Shown: positions 1 through 10,935, numbered from the stretch's first letter. The stretch is 64,000 nt of DNA from Anisus vortex (GCA_949126835.1 OX421495.1:6650011-6714010); one strand, 5' to 3'. Translations and numbers: made by a program. Notes: a model not told the origin generated them from the letters alone.

Positions 1-615
1 TTAAAAATGTATTTCTTCAGAAAAAGTTTTTATTGAGGCTTATATACTTGAATCGTGTAAACTCGATAGTTTAAAGATCAGAAATCTACACAGAACAAAA
101 TCAGAACAAAGGTTCTTGTGTTGGCGTCCAGTGTACTGGAACAGTTCATAGTTCAGCGATGAAAGGCTTGTTTCAAAGTTGGCACACTGTACGAAAGCTT
201 ACAGAGCTACACGGTGATGCCAGCATCGCCATTGATTCGTAGTGAACTGGCGCCAACACAAGGTCATACATGAAAACAAAAGTGGGGAGGAAATCAGACA
301 AAGGTCGCTAGAGTTTAGTGAAAATACATGATGGTTTGACGGCTGTATACAAAATGTTATGGTAGGCCAGTAAAATACTGTCTATAATATACATCGAACT
401 GAACCAAGTTGTAAAATGTTCATATATATAATTATAATGATAGGCTACATTACATATGTAAAGAAATTTAAATTCGGTTTCATTTGGAAGCTGCCTTGGG
501 GGGGGGGGGGGGCTCGGCTATACAGGGCGCCTGATAAAAAAAAACACCACAACATAAAAGTCAAGTTTGCTATTTCAGCTAACTTTATTTATAGATTCTA
601 ACAGTGTAAAAGTTT
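1..615. other. Unique AT-rich sequence with a small inverted repeat
   Basis: No coding signal is seen. A 12-base G run lies near 500-512. The only structure is the inverted repeat at 115-262, listed separately. Confidence 0.5.
115..262. repeat. 148-bp inverted-repeat element (MITE-like or hairpin)
   Basis: The left arm CTTGTGTTGGCGTCCAGT (115-132) is the reverse complement of 246-262 apart from one extra base, enclosing about 113 bases. It could be a short non-autonomous DNA transposon or a simple hairpin. No convincing target-site duplication flanks it, and no second copy was seen in the window. Confidence 0.45.
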
Positions 616-1115
616 ACACCAGGTAAGTAAATTGAGATATCACACCTGATAAATTATTGAGAGATATCACAGCTGATAAAATATTGAGATATAACACCAG
701 GTAAGTTCTTGAGATATCACACCAGGTAAGTTCTTGAGATATCACACCATGTAAGTTCTTGAGATATCACACCATGTAAGTTATTGAGATATCACACCAT
801 GTAAGTTATTGAGATATCACACCAGGTAAGTTATTGAGATATCACACCAGGTAAGTTATTGAGATATCACACCAGGTAAGTTATTGAGATATCACACCAG
901 GTAAGTTATTGAGATATCACACCATGTAAGTTATTGAGATATCACACCAGGTAAGTTCTTGAGATATCACACCAGGTAAGTTCTTGAGATATCACACCAT
1001 GTAAGTTCTTGAGATATCACACCATGTAAGTTCTTGAGATATCACACCATGTAAGTTCTTGAGATATCACACCAGGTAAATTCTTGAGATATCATACCAG
1101 CTTAAGTTCTTCAAA
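616..1115 (+). repeat. 25-bp minisatellite, about 20 copies
   Basis: The unit is GAGATATCACACCAGGTAAG followed by TTCTT or TTATT. Edge copies are degenerate and central copies nearly identical. Nine copies carry CAGGTAAGT exactly, and seven carry CATGTAAGT instead. The first string is the ideal animal 5' splice-site sequence, complementary to the 5' end of U1 snRNA. Confidence 0.95.
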
Positions 1116-1715
1116 TATATCACGCAATGGAAATTAATTATTCATATTAAACCAGGTAAGATCTTGTGATACTAGAGGTATTAAATTTGACTATTTGTGT
1201 TGTTTTTTTTTTCTATAGATTTTCTGTGCATACCTAACTAAGTTTAACTATTATTTCTTGTAATTTAGAACACAAATAGTTCACAAACATGTTTAACAGG
1301 TTTACCTTGTAATTGGATTACAGGTTGTATACGGAAGTTTACAGTAACATAAACTTAGGTCAATGTATAGACCAGAACGTTCGCCGTCCAATCTTGTTTG
1401 TTTGTAGTAATAGATTTATATATTTTGGAGATTCTCTCGCGTGTAAAGTATCTATCTCTAATTGGAACTAAATAGAGGTGTTTGAGATACACAGCACGAT
1501 ACACATGGGTTTGTTTGTGTGTGTGTGTAGTACATTGCTCCGCGGTCCATGAAGTTCATAGCGAGCGAATGGAGTACAATACCCTTAAGCCTGAACTTTG
1601 AAGTTTTAAAAGGAGCATTAGTGTCAGCTTGTCTCCTGCATATTATAATTCTACCTACGGTTCTATACATTAGGTATATCAGCATTGTAATATGAATACA
1701 TCTATATTAGAAGGG
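1116..1715. other. No gene seen
   Basis: AT-rich unique sequence with a short GT run near 1515-1527. No ORF with coding character and no recognised repeat. Confidence 0.4.
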
Positions 1716-1805
1716 CATACTAGGGGATTGTGTGGCCAGAACAACGCCCCTTTACTTTGCCCCAACTAATGTCCGGTACCCGACAGAGCTGTGGAGACTC
1801 AGGGA
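1716..1805 (-). mobile_element. SINE1 fragment (3' body)
   Basis: Matches, in reverse orientation, the body of the full-length SINE1 at 62531-62790: the blocks corresponding to GATTGTGTGGCCAG, CTTTACTTTGCCCCAACTAA and the CAGAGCTGTG/GACTCAGGGA stretch are in the same order. The tRNA-like head is missing. A 34-bp satellite begins about 80 bases downstream. Confidence 0.75.
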
Positions 1806-1887
1806 CGGTGCACGGGGAATTCGGCAAGGGTAAATTCGGCAACGTTATTTTCGGCAAGGCAATTTGGGCAAAGGTAAATTCGGCAAT

Positions 1888-3825
1888 GGTAGCGGCGTCT
1901 ATAGTTACCTGTGAACAGTATGGTAGCGGCGTCTATAGTAACCAGTGAACAGTATAGTAGCGGCGTCTATAGTAACCTGTGAATAGTATAGTAGCGGCGT
2001 CTATAGTAACCTGTGAACAGTATAGTAGCGGCGTCTATAGTAACCTGTGAACAGTATGGTAGCGGCGTCTATAGTAACCAGTGAACAGTATAGTAGCGGC
2101 GTCTATAGTAACCTGTGAATAGTATAGTAGCGTCGTCTATAGTAACCTGTGAACAGTATGGTAGCGGCGTCTATAGTAACCTGTGAACAGTATGGTAGCG
2201 GCGTCTATAGTAACCTGTGAACAGTATGGTAGCGGCGTCTATAGTAACCAGTGAACAGTATAGTAGCGGCGTCTATAGTAACCAGTGAACAGTATAGTAG
2301 CGGCGTCTATAGTAACCTGTGAATAGTATGGAAGCGGCGTCTATAGTAACCTGTGAACAGTATGGTAGCGGCGTCTATAGTAACCTGTGAACAGTATGGT
2401 AGCGGCGTCTATAGTAACCTGTGAACAGTATGGTAGCGGCGTCTATAGTAACCAGTGAACAGTATAGTAGCGGCGTCTATAGTAACCAGTGAACAGTCTA
2501 GTAGCGGCGTCTATAGCAACTAGTGAGCAGTATAGTAACGGCGTCTATAGTAACCTGTGAACAGTATAGTAGCGGCGTCTATAGTAACCAGTGAACAGTC
2601 TAGTAGCGGCGTCTATAGCAACTAGTGAGCAGTATAGTAACGGCGTCTATAGTAACCTGTGAACAGTATAGTAGCGGCGTCTATAGTAACCAGTGAACAG
2701 TATAGTAGCGGCGTCTATAGTAACCAGTGAACAGTATAGTAGCGGCGTCTATAGTAACCTGTGAACAGTATGGTAGCGGCGTCTATAGTTACCTGTGAAC
2801 AGTATGGTAGCGGCGTCTATAGTAACCTGTGAACAGTATGGTAGCGGCGTCTATAGTAACCAGTGAACAGTATATTAGCGGCGTCTATAGTAACCAGTGA
2901 ACAGTCTAGTAGCGGCGTCTATAGCAACTAGTGAGCAGTATAGTAACGGCGTCTATAGTAACCAGTGAACAGTATGGTAGCGGCGTCTATAGTAACCAGT
3001 GAACAGTCTAGTAGCGGCGTCTATAGCAACTAGTGAGCAGTATAGTAACGGCGTCTATAGTAACCTGTGAACAGTATAGTAGCGGCGTCTATAGTAACCA
3101 GTGAACAGTCTAGTAGCGGCGTCTATAGCAACTAGTGAGCAGTATAGTAACGGCGTCTATAGTAACCTGTGAACAGTATAGTAGCGGCGTCTATAGTAAC
3201 CAGTGAACAGTATAGTAGCGGCGTCTATAGTAACCAGTGAACAGTATAGTAGCGGCGTCTATAGTAACCCGTAAACAGTATGGTAGCGGCGTCTATAGTT
3301 ACCTGTGAACAGTATGGTAGCGGCGTCTATAGTAACCTGTGAACAGTATGGTAGCGGCGTCTATAGTAACCAGTGAACAGTATAGTAGCGGCGTCTATAG
3401 TAACCAGTGAACAGTCTAGTAGCGGCGTCTATAGCAACTAGTGAGCAGTATAGTAACGGCGTCTATAGTAACCAGTGAACAGTATAGTAGCGGCGTCTAT
3501 AGTAACCAGTGAACAGTATAGTAGCGGCGTCTATAGCAACTAGTGAGCAGTATAGTAACGGCGTCTATAGTAACCTGTGAACAGTATAGTAACGGCGTCT
3601 ATAGTAACCTGTGAACAGTATAGTAGCGGCGTCTATAGTAACCAGTGAACAGTATAGTAGCGGCGTCTATAGCAACTAGTGAGCAGTATAGTAAAGGCGT
3701 CTATAGTAACCTGTGAACAGTATAGTAGCGGCGTCTATAGTAACCAGTGAACAGTATAGTAGCGGCGTCTATAGTAACCAGTGAACAGTATAGTAGCGGC
3801 GTCTATAGTAACCAGTGAACAGTAT
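1888..3825 (+). repeat. 34-bp satellite, about 57 copies, with higher-order structure
   Basis: The unit begins AGTAGCGGCGTCTATAGTAA and ends CCTGTGAACAGTAT. Period 34 was confirmed by counting between conserved CGGCGTCT blocks. Variants recur in fixed register. AACAGTCTAG occurs at intervals of 102, 306, 102, 102 and 306 bases. A CTATAGTTACC variant occurs at 1904, 2788 and 3298, i.e. 26 and 15 units apart. All spacings are exact multiples of 34. Confidence 0.97.
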
Positions 3826-4447
3826 CTTACTCCCAATAGTTTCTTACAGAAAACGGCTCGTAACGTTTTTTTCTTATTCTTCAGGTCTGAGAGTTTCTGA
3901 AGTACGAGGGGAAGATATAATCAAACACAAACCTCTCTAGATCCACGGGTCGTCCGAGTTTGCCCCGCGCCACACAATCTGTGATACAATTGGCGACCCG
4001 TCACACATCCCTTCCCCCTGCCGCCCCCCTTTTCACCTTTGAACTGTGTATCTCCAAGGCCTGTGTGTTTCTTTGTAGGTGCATGTGTGTATGTGTGTGT
4101 TTCTGTATAGGTGCATGTGTGTATGAGTGTGTTTCTATCTGGATGCATGAGTACACGAAGGGCGTCTGTGTATCTACTTATTGAAAGTCACGACGAAAGA
4201 AAAAGCAAATATTATCATTCGAAGCCACGACTAGAAAAGTAAGAGAGGGAGTGAGGGGGAGGACACAAAAGCCGTGGGAGGGAGGGGGGGGGGGGGCTTT
4301 TCTTCACTAACAAGGGCGTCGACCAAAGAGGTTTGGAACACACTAAGCTCTCGCGCCACCCTACCCCCCCCCCCCCCCCGCGCCCATACAAGGCATTCTT
4401 AATTTCTAATTAATAAGAGTAATAATAATATTTAGATTTGCCCTATT
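3826..4447. other. Low-complexity spacer, no gene
   Basis: Contains a GT-rich stretch (about 4070-4135), a G run (about 4284-4297) and a C run (about 4364-4379). Nothing coding is visible. Confidence 0.5.
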
Positions 4448-4665
4448 GGAGCCACGGTGGTCGAACGGAGGCGCGTTCGACTGGCACACCGAAGGTCATG
4501 GGTTCGAATCCTGATGAAGGCTAGGATTTGTTACAGGGTCTGGAGCGGGTTCCTATCCAGCTCTGATGGCTACCTGACCTTTAGTAAAGGCGGCTTGGCG
4601 TTCTGCTGGCCACACAATCCCCCTAATGCGCCGTGGTCGCAGGAACCCTGTGATTTAATTTTCTC
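4448..4665 (+). mobile_element. SINE1, tRNA-derived, near full length
   Basis: The head carries a pol III A-box-like TGGTCGAACGG (4458-4468) and a perfect B box GGTTCGAATCC (4501-4511), as in tRNA-derived SINEs. The body follows: TCCAGCTCTGATGGCTACCT, a TAGTAAAGGC block, then GCTGGCCACACAATCC. The extreme 3' end is not recognisable. It is a retroposed SINE and not a tRNA gene, because no acceptor-stem pairing or tRNA 3' half follows. Confidence 0.85.
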
Positions 4666-4833
4666 CTACAGGATTTCTTTTTTACTTCTTCCTATTATTG
4701 TCCTGTTTTTTTTTTTTTAATTTCTGATTGACATTTGGGCATTGAATGGGCTGTCTGAACTAGACAAGAGATTTTAAAAAAAAACTTCATCTTAACATTT
4801 TAAAATCGTATCACAAAATGACGTAAGTAGTAA

Positions 4834-4962
4834 GTAAAGTACCCGTCGGACCGAGTTGATCCATACGGGCCGATGAAGCAGCGTTCACCAGTTTCTGTGG
4901 CCAAGGCATACTAGGTGATTGTGTGGCCAGCACTATGCACAGCCGCCTTTACTTTGACGTGA
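4834..4962 (-). mobile_element. SINE1 3' half, minus strand
   Basis: Reads as the reverse complement of the SINE1 tail: AGTAAAGTACCCGTCGGAC, GAAGCAGCGTTCACCAGTTT, GATTGTGTGGCCAGCAC and TATGCACAGCCGCC, in the same order as at 24086 and 60701. The head is missing. It lies about 80 bases upstream of the 33-bp array, whose unit resembles part of this fragment. Confidence 0.85.
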
Positions 4963-5039
4963 TTAAACGTAATTTGTGAATGGCGTAAAAGTCGAATCCA
5001 TGGAAGTCATGCTTGTAAATTAAAAGATAATAAAATGCA

Positions 5040-6290
5040 CGACGGTATTGTGTGGCTAATGGCACAGATGTCTAACGGTATTGTGTGGCTAATGGCACAG
5101 ATGTCTAACGGTATTGTGTGGCTAATGGCACAGATGTCTAACGGTATTGTGTGGCTAATGGCACAGGTGTCTAACGGTATTGTGTGGCTTATGGCACAGA
5201 TGTCTAACGGTATCGTGTGGCTAATGGCACAGATGTCTAACGATATTGTGTGGCTTATGGCACAGGTGTCTAACGGTATTGTGTGGCTTATGGCACAGAT
5301 GTCTAACGGTATTGTGTGGCTTATGGCACAGATGTCTAACGGTATTGTGTGGCTAATGGCACAGATGTCTAACGGTATTGTGTGGCTTATGGCACAGATG
5401 TCTAACGCTATTGTGTGACTTATGGCACAGATGTCTAACGGTATTGTGTGGCTTATGGCACAGATGTCTAACGGTATTGTGTGGCTTATGGCACAGATAT
5501 CTAACGGTATTGTGTGGCTTATGGCACAGATATCTAACGGTATTGTGTGGCTTATGGCACAGATATCTAAGGGTATTGTGTGGCTTATGGCACAGATATC
5601 TAACGGTATTGTGTGGCTTATGGCACAAATATTTAACGGTATTGTGTGGCTTATTTCACAGATATCTAACGGTATTGTGTGGCTTATGGCACAGATATCT
5701 AACGGTATTGTGTGGCTTATGGCACATATATCTAACGGTATTGTGTGGCTTATGGCACAAATATCTAACGGTATTGTGTGGCTTATTTCACAGATATCTA
5801 ACGGTATTGTGTGGCTTATGGCACAGATATCTAACGGTATTGTGTGGCTTATGGCACAGATATCTAACGTTATTGTGTGGCTTATGGCACATATATCTAA
5901 CGGTATTGTGTGGCTTATGGCACAAATATCTAACGGTATTGTGTGGCTTATTTCACAGATATCTAACGGTATTGTGTGGCTTATGGCACAGATATATAAC
6001 GGTATTGTGTGGCTTATGGCACAGATATCTAACGGTATTGTGCGGCTTATGGCACAGATATCTAACGGTATTGTGTGGCTTATGGCACAGATATCTAACG
6101 GTATTGTGTGGCTTATGGCACAGATATCTAACGGTATTGTGTGGCTTATAGCACAGATATCTAACGGTATTGTGTGGCTTATGGCACAGATATCTAACGG
6201 TATTGTGTGGCTTATGGCACAGATGTCTAACGGTATTGTGTGGCTTATGGCACAGATGTCTAACGGTATTGTGTGGCTTATGGCACAGAT
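5040..6290 (+). repeat. 33-bp satellite A, about 38 copies
   Basis: The unit CGGTATTGTGTGGCTTATGG plus CACAGATATCTAA repeats with exact period 33 (checked at 5043 and 5076). Early copies read CTAATGG and GATGTC; later copies read CTTATGG and GATATC. A CTTATTTCACAG variant recurs 132 and 165 bases apart (4 and 5 units). Because 33 is divisible by three, several frames stay open for 250-300 codons. These are artefacts, with no start context, no unique protein sequence and only repeated 11-residue blocks. Confidence 0.97.
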
Positions 6291-6747
6291 TCTGATGCTT
6301 AACAGAACGGGGGGTGGACGATAGGATATAAGCGTACCCCTACTCTAAATTATGTTGCAATTATTCTATAAGGGATAATTATAGCGCTACCCAATGCTTA
6401 ATATCTAATGCATACATCGGCAATCCTTGGAACGCTTGTGAAGTGTGAAGCATGACACGCGCAACGATTGTCAACGACACGCTGATCATGATACAATAAT
6501 TAAGGACAAACATACAAAGATTTTCCCCCCATAATTTATTTTCAATTATCAAAAAAAAAATTTTTTTCTTATATTGTATTTTATTATTGGAAAATTAGCA
6601 CCATATTAAAATATTTTTTTAGTTAAGTCGGGGAAAGGGGGGGGGGAAGGGTGGGGGTAGTTAGGCTTTATTTCGTCTGCAGCATATTTGCTAGTGAAAG
6701 AATAGTATGCCTACAGGTATACGGTAGAGTGACTCATTGGGGACTAT
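6291..6747. other. No gene seen
   Basis: AT-rich with A/T homopolymers and a G-rich patch near 6630-6658. Nothing recognisable. Confidence 0.4.
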
Positions 6748-7050
6748 CAAATACTATAATAAGATGGACCGCTTGCTTTAATATTTCTGCTATTTGATAA
6801 CTTGAAACTTGAAACACTTAGTTTCGGGAATTTCCGATCGCACTAGGTGCTCTACACTTCCGGTTTAGTAATTCACTGAAGATTTTCTCAATGGAAAATT
6901 AAGATTAAAATCGAAAGTTGTACACAGCGGAAGTCTTTAGGGAAGTTTAGGAGTTATTAAAGACAGTGTTATTGGCTGCACAAGGAAGGAAAAAAAAAAC
7001 AAGTAGCTCTAAAAAAAAAGAGCACGCGGTCCATCTCATTATATCCTTTG
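6748..7050. mobile_element. MITE family M1, copy 1 (about 300 bp)
   Basis: The left end CAAATACTATAATAAGATGG is the inverse of the right end CCATCTCATTATATCCTTTG. The interior (about 6830-6945, containing TTTTCTCAATGGAAAATTAA and TCGAAAGTTGTACAC) is shared with copy 2 at 47320-47610. Flanks GGACTAT and GGACGAT (6/7 identical) may be the target duplication. No coding capacity. Confidence 0.75.
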
Positions 7051-7204
7051 GGACGATGAAACTTCATCAAAGAATGGAGAGAAAATGTGCGAAAATGGAA
7101 TGTCGGAAAATAATAGAGATAGTAACATTAGTAACATTTTAATATTACATAACAAAGTAATTTAACTACTATAATTTGATATAATCAATGTGATATGACT
7201 ACAT

Positions 7205-7570
7205 CAATACGATATAACTTTATCGAAACAATATGGGCTAACTTCATCAATACGATATAACTTTTTCAATACGATATAACTTTATTGAAACAATATAACT
7301 TTATCAATACGATATAACTTTATCGAAACAATATAACTTTATCAATACGATATAACTTTATCGAAACAATATAACTTCATCAATACGATATAACTTTATC
7401 GAAAGAATATAACTTTATCAATACGATATAACTTTATTGAAACAATATAACTTTATCAATACGATATAACTTTATCGAAACAATATAACTTTATCAATAC
7501 GATATAACTTTATCGAAACAATATAACTTTATCAATACGATATAACTTTATCTAAACAATATAACTTCAT
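7205..7570 (+). repeat. 38-bp minisatellite of two half-units, about 9 copies
   Basis: The unit alternates CAATACGATATAACTTTAT with CGAAACAATATAACTTTAT, two 19-bp halves, so the full period is 38 (counted at 7271 and 7309). The half-units evidently descend from one 19-mer. Confidence 0.9.
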
Positions 7571-7647
7571 TAATTAGATACATATTAAAACAATGTGATA
7601 TAATTACAGTAATCTTGTTCAAACTTCAGCGGCTTGACATAACTTCA

Positions 7648-7849
7648 CAGCTTTATCAATGTGATCTAACCTCAATGTGAATTAAACTTCACTAGTCTTA
7701 TATAGTTTGTTCAATCTGATACAGCTTTATCAATGTGATCTAACCTCAATGTGAATTAAACTTCACTAGTCTTATATAGTTTGTTCAATCTGACACAGCT
7801 TTATCAATGTGATCTAACCTTAATGTGAATTAACTTCACTAGTCTTATA
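7648..7849 (+). repeat. 74-bp tandem repeat, about 3 copies, split by a MITE
   Basis: CAGCTTTATCAATGTGAT starts at 7648, 7722 and 7796, giving period 74. The third copy stops at AGTCTTATA, where the MITE is inserted, and resumes at 8175 with GTCTTATATAGTTT. Degenerate continuation (ATCTGATATA motifs) runs to about 8290. Confidence 0.85.
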
Positions 7850-8174
7850 CAGGGCCGTATTTAGGATTGTGGGGGCCCTGTTTCCAAATATATGTGGGAG
7901 CCCCTCGTGGCCTCGCCGTGCCTTCCGCATATATCAGAAAAATGCCCTTATTTCAAGTTACATTATGTAAAATCTTAAATTGTATTTTGCACTTGGCTTG
8001 GTTGGACTGGAGCGCTTAAAACTGTAGGGGAATAAAGGAATTTTATTTTACATTTTTCAACGAAAGCATGGAGATGTCACTAAACAAATTATTTTTTGTG
8101 ATGTGTGAGGGCCCCTTTTATGTGGGGGCCCCTGTTCAAATGGAACATGTGGAACATGCCTATATACGCTCCTG
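7850..8174. mobile_element. hAT-type MITE, 325 bp, with perfect 8-bp target duplication
   Basis: The left end CAGGGCCGTATTTAGG and the inverted right end CAGGAGCGTATATAGG match at 13 of 16 positions. The 8-mer GTCTTATA occurs immediately on both sides (7842-7849 and 8175-8182). The 8-bp duplication and CAGGG-type terminus are hallmarks of the hAT superfamily. The interior has no ORF, so the element is non-autonomous. It is inserted in a 74-bp array, whose other copies give the uninterrupted sequence. Confidence 0.88.
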
Positions 8175-8182
8175 GTCTTATA

Positions 8183-9001
8183 TAGTTTCAATCTGATATA
8201 GCTTGTTATTCAATCTGATTAAAACTTGGTCAATCTGATATAACTTTACAAATTCTGATATAATAGGAACGATATATCATATATTTAGGATCTACTGTAA
8301 TTAAACTATCAGAACAATCCGTTATAGCTTCATTGATCTGATAATAGTCTATTACTATGGTCAACAACGAACGCACCTTCACTCAATTATCTTGACCAAT
8401 ACAATGTATCCAATTTTAGTCTATATTATTCTAAACGTGACAGTATATTATATTTAAAAAAATTGTAATTGAAGGAAACGAAACAAAAAAGGTTTTGAAA
8501 CCAACACTATGTTCATTAAGTTTGCGTATTTAAAAGTAAATTGTGTTGCTTTTTAATGTCAACTGTAACACGTTATAAATGAAACTCAAATAATAAAACA
8601 AACAACACGAAATAAATATTTATGTAATATTCTTTGTAAATAGAAATGTCCTAAGAACTTAAAGTATTAGATAGTTCTTTTTTTTAATTATATTTCCTGG
8701 TAAGCCTTTCAATTTCGATTATGTGTGAGTCTTTTGGTCTCTTTAGTCATGCTCGAGGTTCTATAAAGCAAGTTGACAACACGGGGGATTCGTTATTCAA
8801 AACGTCCCTCACGCTGATTGACGGCGGATTGGATTCGAACTCGGGCACGACAGGGCGAATACCCGTCGTAGCTCACGGCCACGAGGAGGAAGGAACACAC
8901 GACTCGCTACACGGCTCGCGGTTTGATGGTGATAATATCGCCGTATCTTAACGCTATAATATTTACTCGTGAGCTTAAAGAGAAAAATTGCTAGGACTTA
9001 C
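8183..9001. other. Mostly unique AT-rich sequence with a possible SINE head
   Basis: Around 8835-8890 the minus strand has GTTCGAATCC in a tRNA-head-like context (GTGGCC upstream), possibly a decayed SINE head. A 76-codon open frame at 8721-8951 has no recognisable protein features. Otherwise nothing. Confidence 0.3.
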
Positions 9002-9057
9002 CCTTTAGAGCTTATCCTCGGCGTGTTGACAAAATATTGACTGACGTAAGGGTCCAT
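9002..9057 (-). other. Very tentative 5' coding exon
   Basis: On the minus strand an ATG with G at -3 and +4 opens an 18-codon frame (MDPYVSQYFVNTPRISSK) ending at a GTAAGT donor (plus 8996-9001). The frame is also open upstream for about 25 codons, and the local sequence has more CpG than its surroundings. Chance is a serious alternative and the product is not recognised. Confidence 0.15.
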
Positions 9058-9532
9058 AACACGTGACCGAATCGACACGAGAAGTCTAGTTGTGAACCTT
9101 GGGGCCCTCGGCGCCAAAGTAATTGACGGTTACGCAGGGGTGGAATGGTAAGGGAGGGAGGTGTGGGAGGAGGGGGGGGGCGTGTGAAAGCTTTGAAGAA
9201 AACGGGGGGGGGGGGGTGCCACAGGTGGATTCCCCCACCAATGAAAACTGAATGAGGGGGGGGGGGTTAATAATTTGCCGATGCGATGAAGTAATCCTGT
9301 TGATTTCTTTGCCCCCGTGTGTGTATTTATGTTTGAATAGTTGCCGAACAGGAACGGGATTGTGTCAAGCCTCCCTCCCCCCCCCCCCCCCAACCAGCCC
9401 CTTCTAGTTGTGTTGTTACACAGACATCAGTCAAACAAATAGATATGTAGGCCACGTCATTCCTTGGGACGGTATTAAGTGGTAAAGCGAGTTTTTCTCT
9501 CCCCCCCTCGCCCTCTCCTCCTCAAACCACTA

Positions 9533-9592
<60 letters not shown>

Positions 9593-10851
9593 TCACGCAC
9601 CCTTCCCTCTCCCCAACTCCCTGCTTTCAAAGGAACACGGCATTGAAAAACCTGACAATGTCTGTGAAAAGGGGGGGGGGGAGGGGGGTGAGTGGTGTGG
9701 GGGATGGGGTGAAGAGGACTTCATGTGGTGTGAGCGTTGGGTCGTGTCGACACAGACCCCTCCTCCATCCCCTTCCCTGATCTTCTCGCCATATTTTCAT
9801 CCCCACACCTGCAAAACAGGGTTGTTTCAACATCTGTCACCTCAGTAGTGCGACAATTTCCCCATAAAGTTGTGGGCGAGTGTGCTGTGGGGGGAGAAGG
9901 ACTCCCTTAAAGGCTTATGACGTGGGGCGCCCTATGAAAAACCAAACGTTTCTATTTCCATGGTTGATTTTTCTTTTTTCAAATGCACTAAACAAACATG
10001 GTTGGAATTGAAGGTGGCAGAGACGAGTAAAGTGGGGGAGGGGAGTTGGGGGCTCATTAATTACGCCTGTGGATGTAGTCTATCGAAAGAAACAACAGGT
10101 GCTGGAAATCAGTGCGCAAGGAACAGAGGTGGATGGGGGGGGGGGCGTGTTGTAGCGATTAGAAGTGGGTGAGTCAAAGAGAGCATCATGCAGTAACGAG
10201 TTAGTTTAGTTACAAACTGGTAGAAACTGTCAATAGTCTGTTGACGACAAACTCTGCGTGTCCCTGGCCAGTAGAATCTTTTTCTTCTTTTTTTTTTCTT
10301 CTTTGTTTCCTGGGGCAATCGTTTTATCTTGGCCATACGTTGGCTGGATGTTGGAACAATATTATAGTCTGCTGACCTGATTTGTTCCGGACATCCATGT
10401 GGGGGGACGATGGATGACCCCTGTAAGTCTCCCCCCCCCCCCTAGGAATTTGATGACGTTTCGTCCTTCCTAACACGTCATGGCGAAGAGGGTAGTAGGT
10501 CACGGTAGTTTACGTTGGGATTTGAACTCGCCATGTCGGGCTTGCCACTGAAATCTCATGCCCCCCCTTGTCACCGATAACCTGATATCTTAAAAATGTA
10601 GGATATAGATATGTTACTATCACAAATGTCGGTTGGTTATTCTATTATATTAAACCAATCAAACATTAATCGTTAAAATGTTGATTTTTTAAAGTTGATG
10701 CGCTTTTGATTATTATTTTCCCTCAATCACGTAATTACAAAATGCTACCAACTTGTTTAATTTCCTGCCAACTCATACATGGCCTGTGTTACTGTAAGTA
10801 AAAGTAAATTATCCTTGTAACACCAATTTGATCTATGGAGTTTTTTTTGTG
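9058..10851. other. G/C-run-rich, CT-microsatellite region without genes
   Basis: Contains G runs near 9172, 9205, 9258, 9668 and 10136, C runs near 9379 and 10431, and a pure CT microsatellite at 9533-9590. Open frames here are translations of these runs and were discarded. Confidence 0.55.
9533..9590 (+). repeat. (CT)n microsatellite
   Basis: Uninterrupted CT dinucleotides, about 29 repeats. Confidence 0.98.
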
Positions 10852-10935
10852 TGACCTCGGCATACAAGGGGATTGTGTAGCCATCATAGTGTCCGGTCAC
10901 CCTTACTTACTCCCCCCCTTCCCCAAGTACTGGCA
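10852..10935 (-). mobile_element. SINE1 body fragment, decayed
   Basis: CGGCATACAAGGGGATTGTG followed by TAGCCATCATAGTG and TTACTTACTCCCC parallels the SINE1 minus-strand body. Strongly diverged. Confidence 0.5.

Noticed and set aside
4448..4520. tRNA genes at A/B-box sites (also 28.8, 60.9, 62.5 kb)
   Set aside because: Promoter boxes are present, but there is no full cloverleaf and each continues into the same SINE body, so they are SINE heads.
616..6290. CRISPR array
   Set aside because: Units are contiguous tandem repeats without unique spacers, and the sequence is from an animal genome.
5035..6324. 127-, 257- and 300-codon frames
   Set aside because: Overlapping frames of the 33-bp satellite, open in more than one frame at once. 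Artefacts of repeat period.
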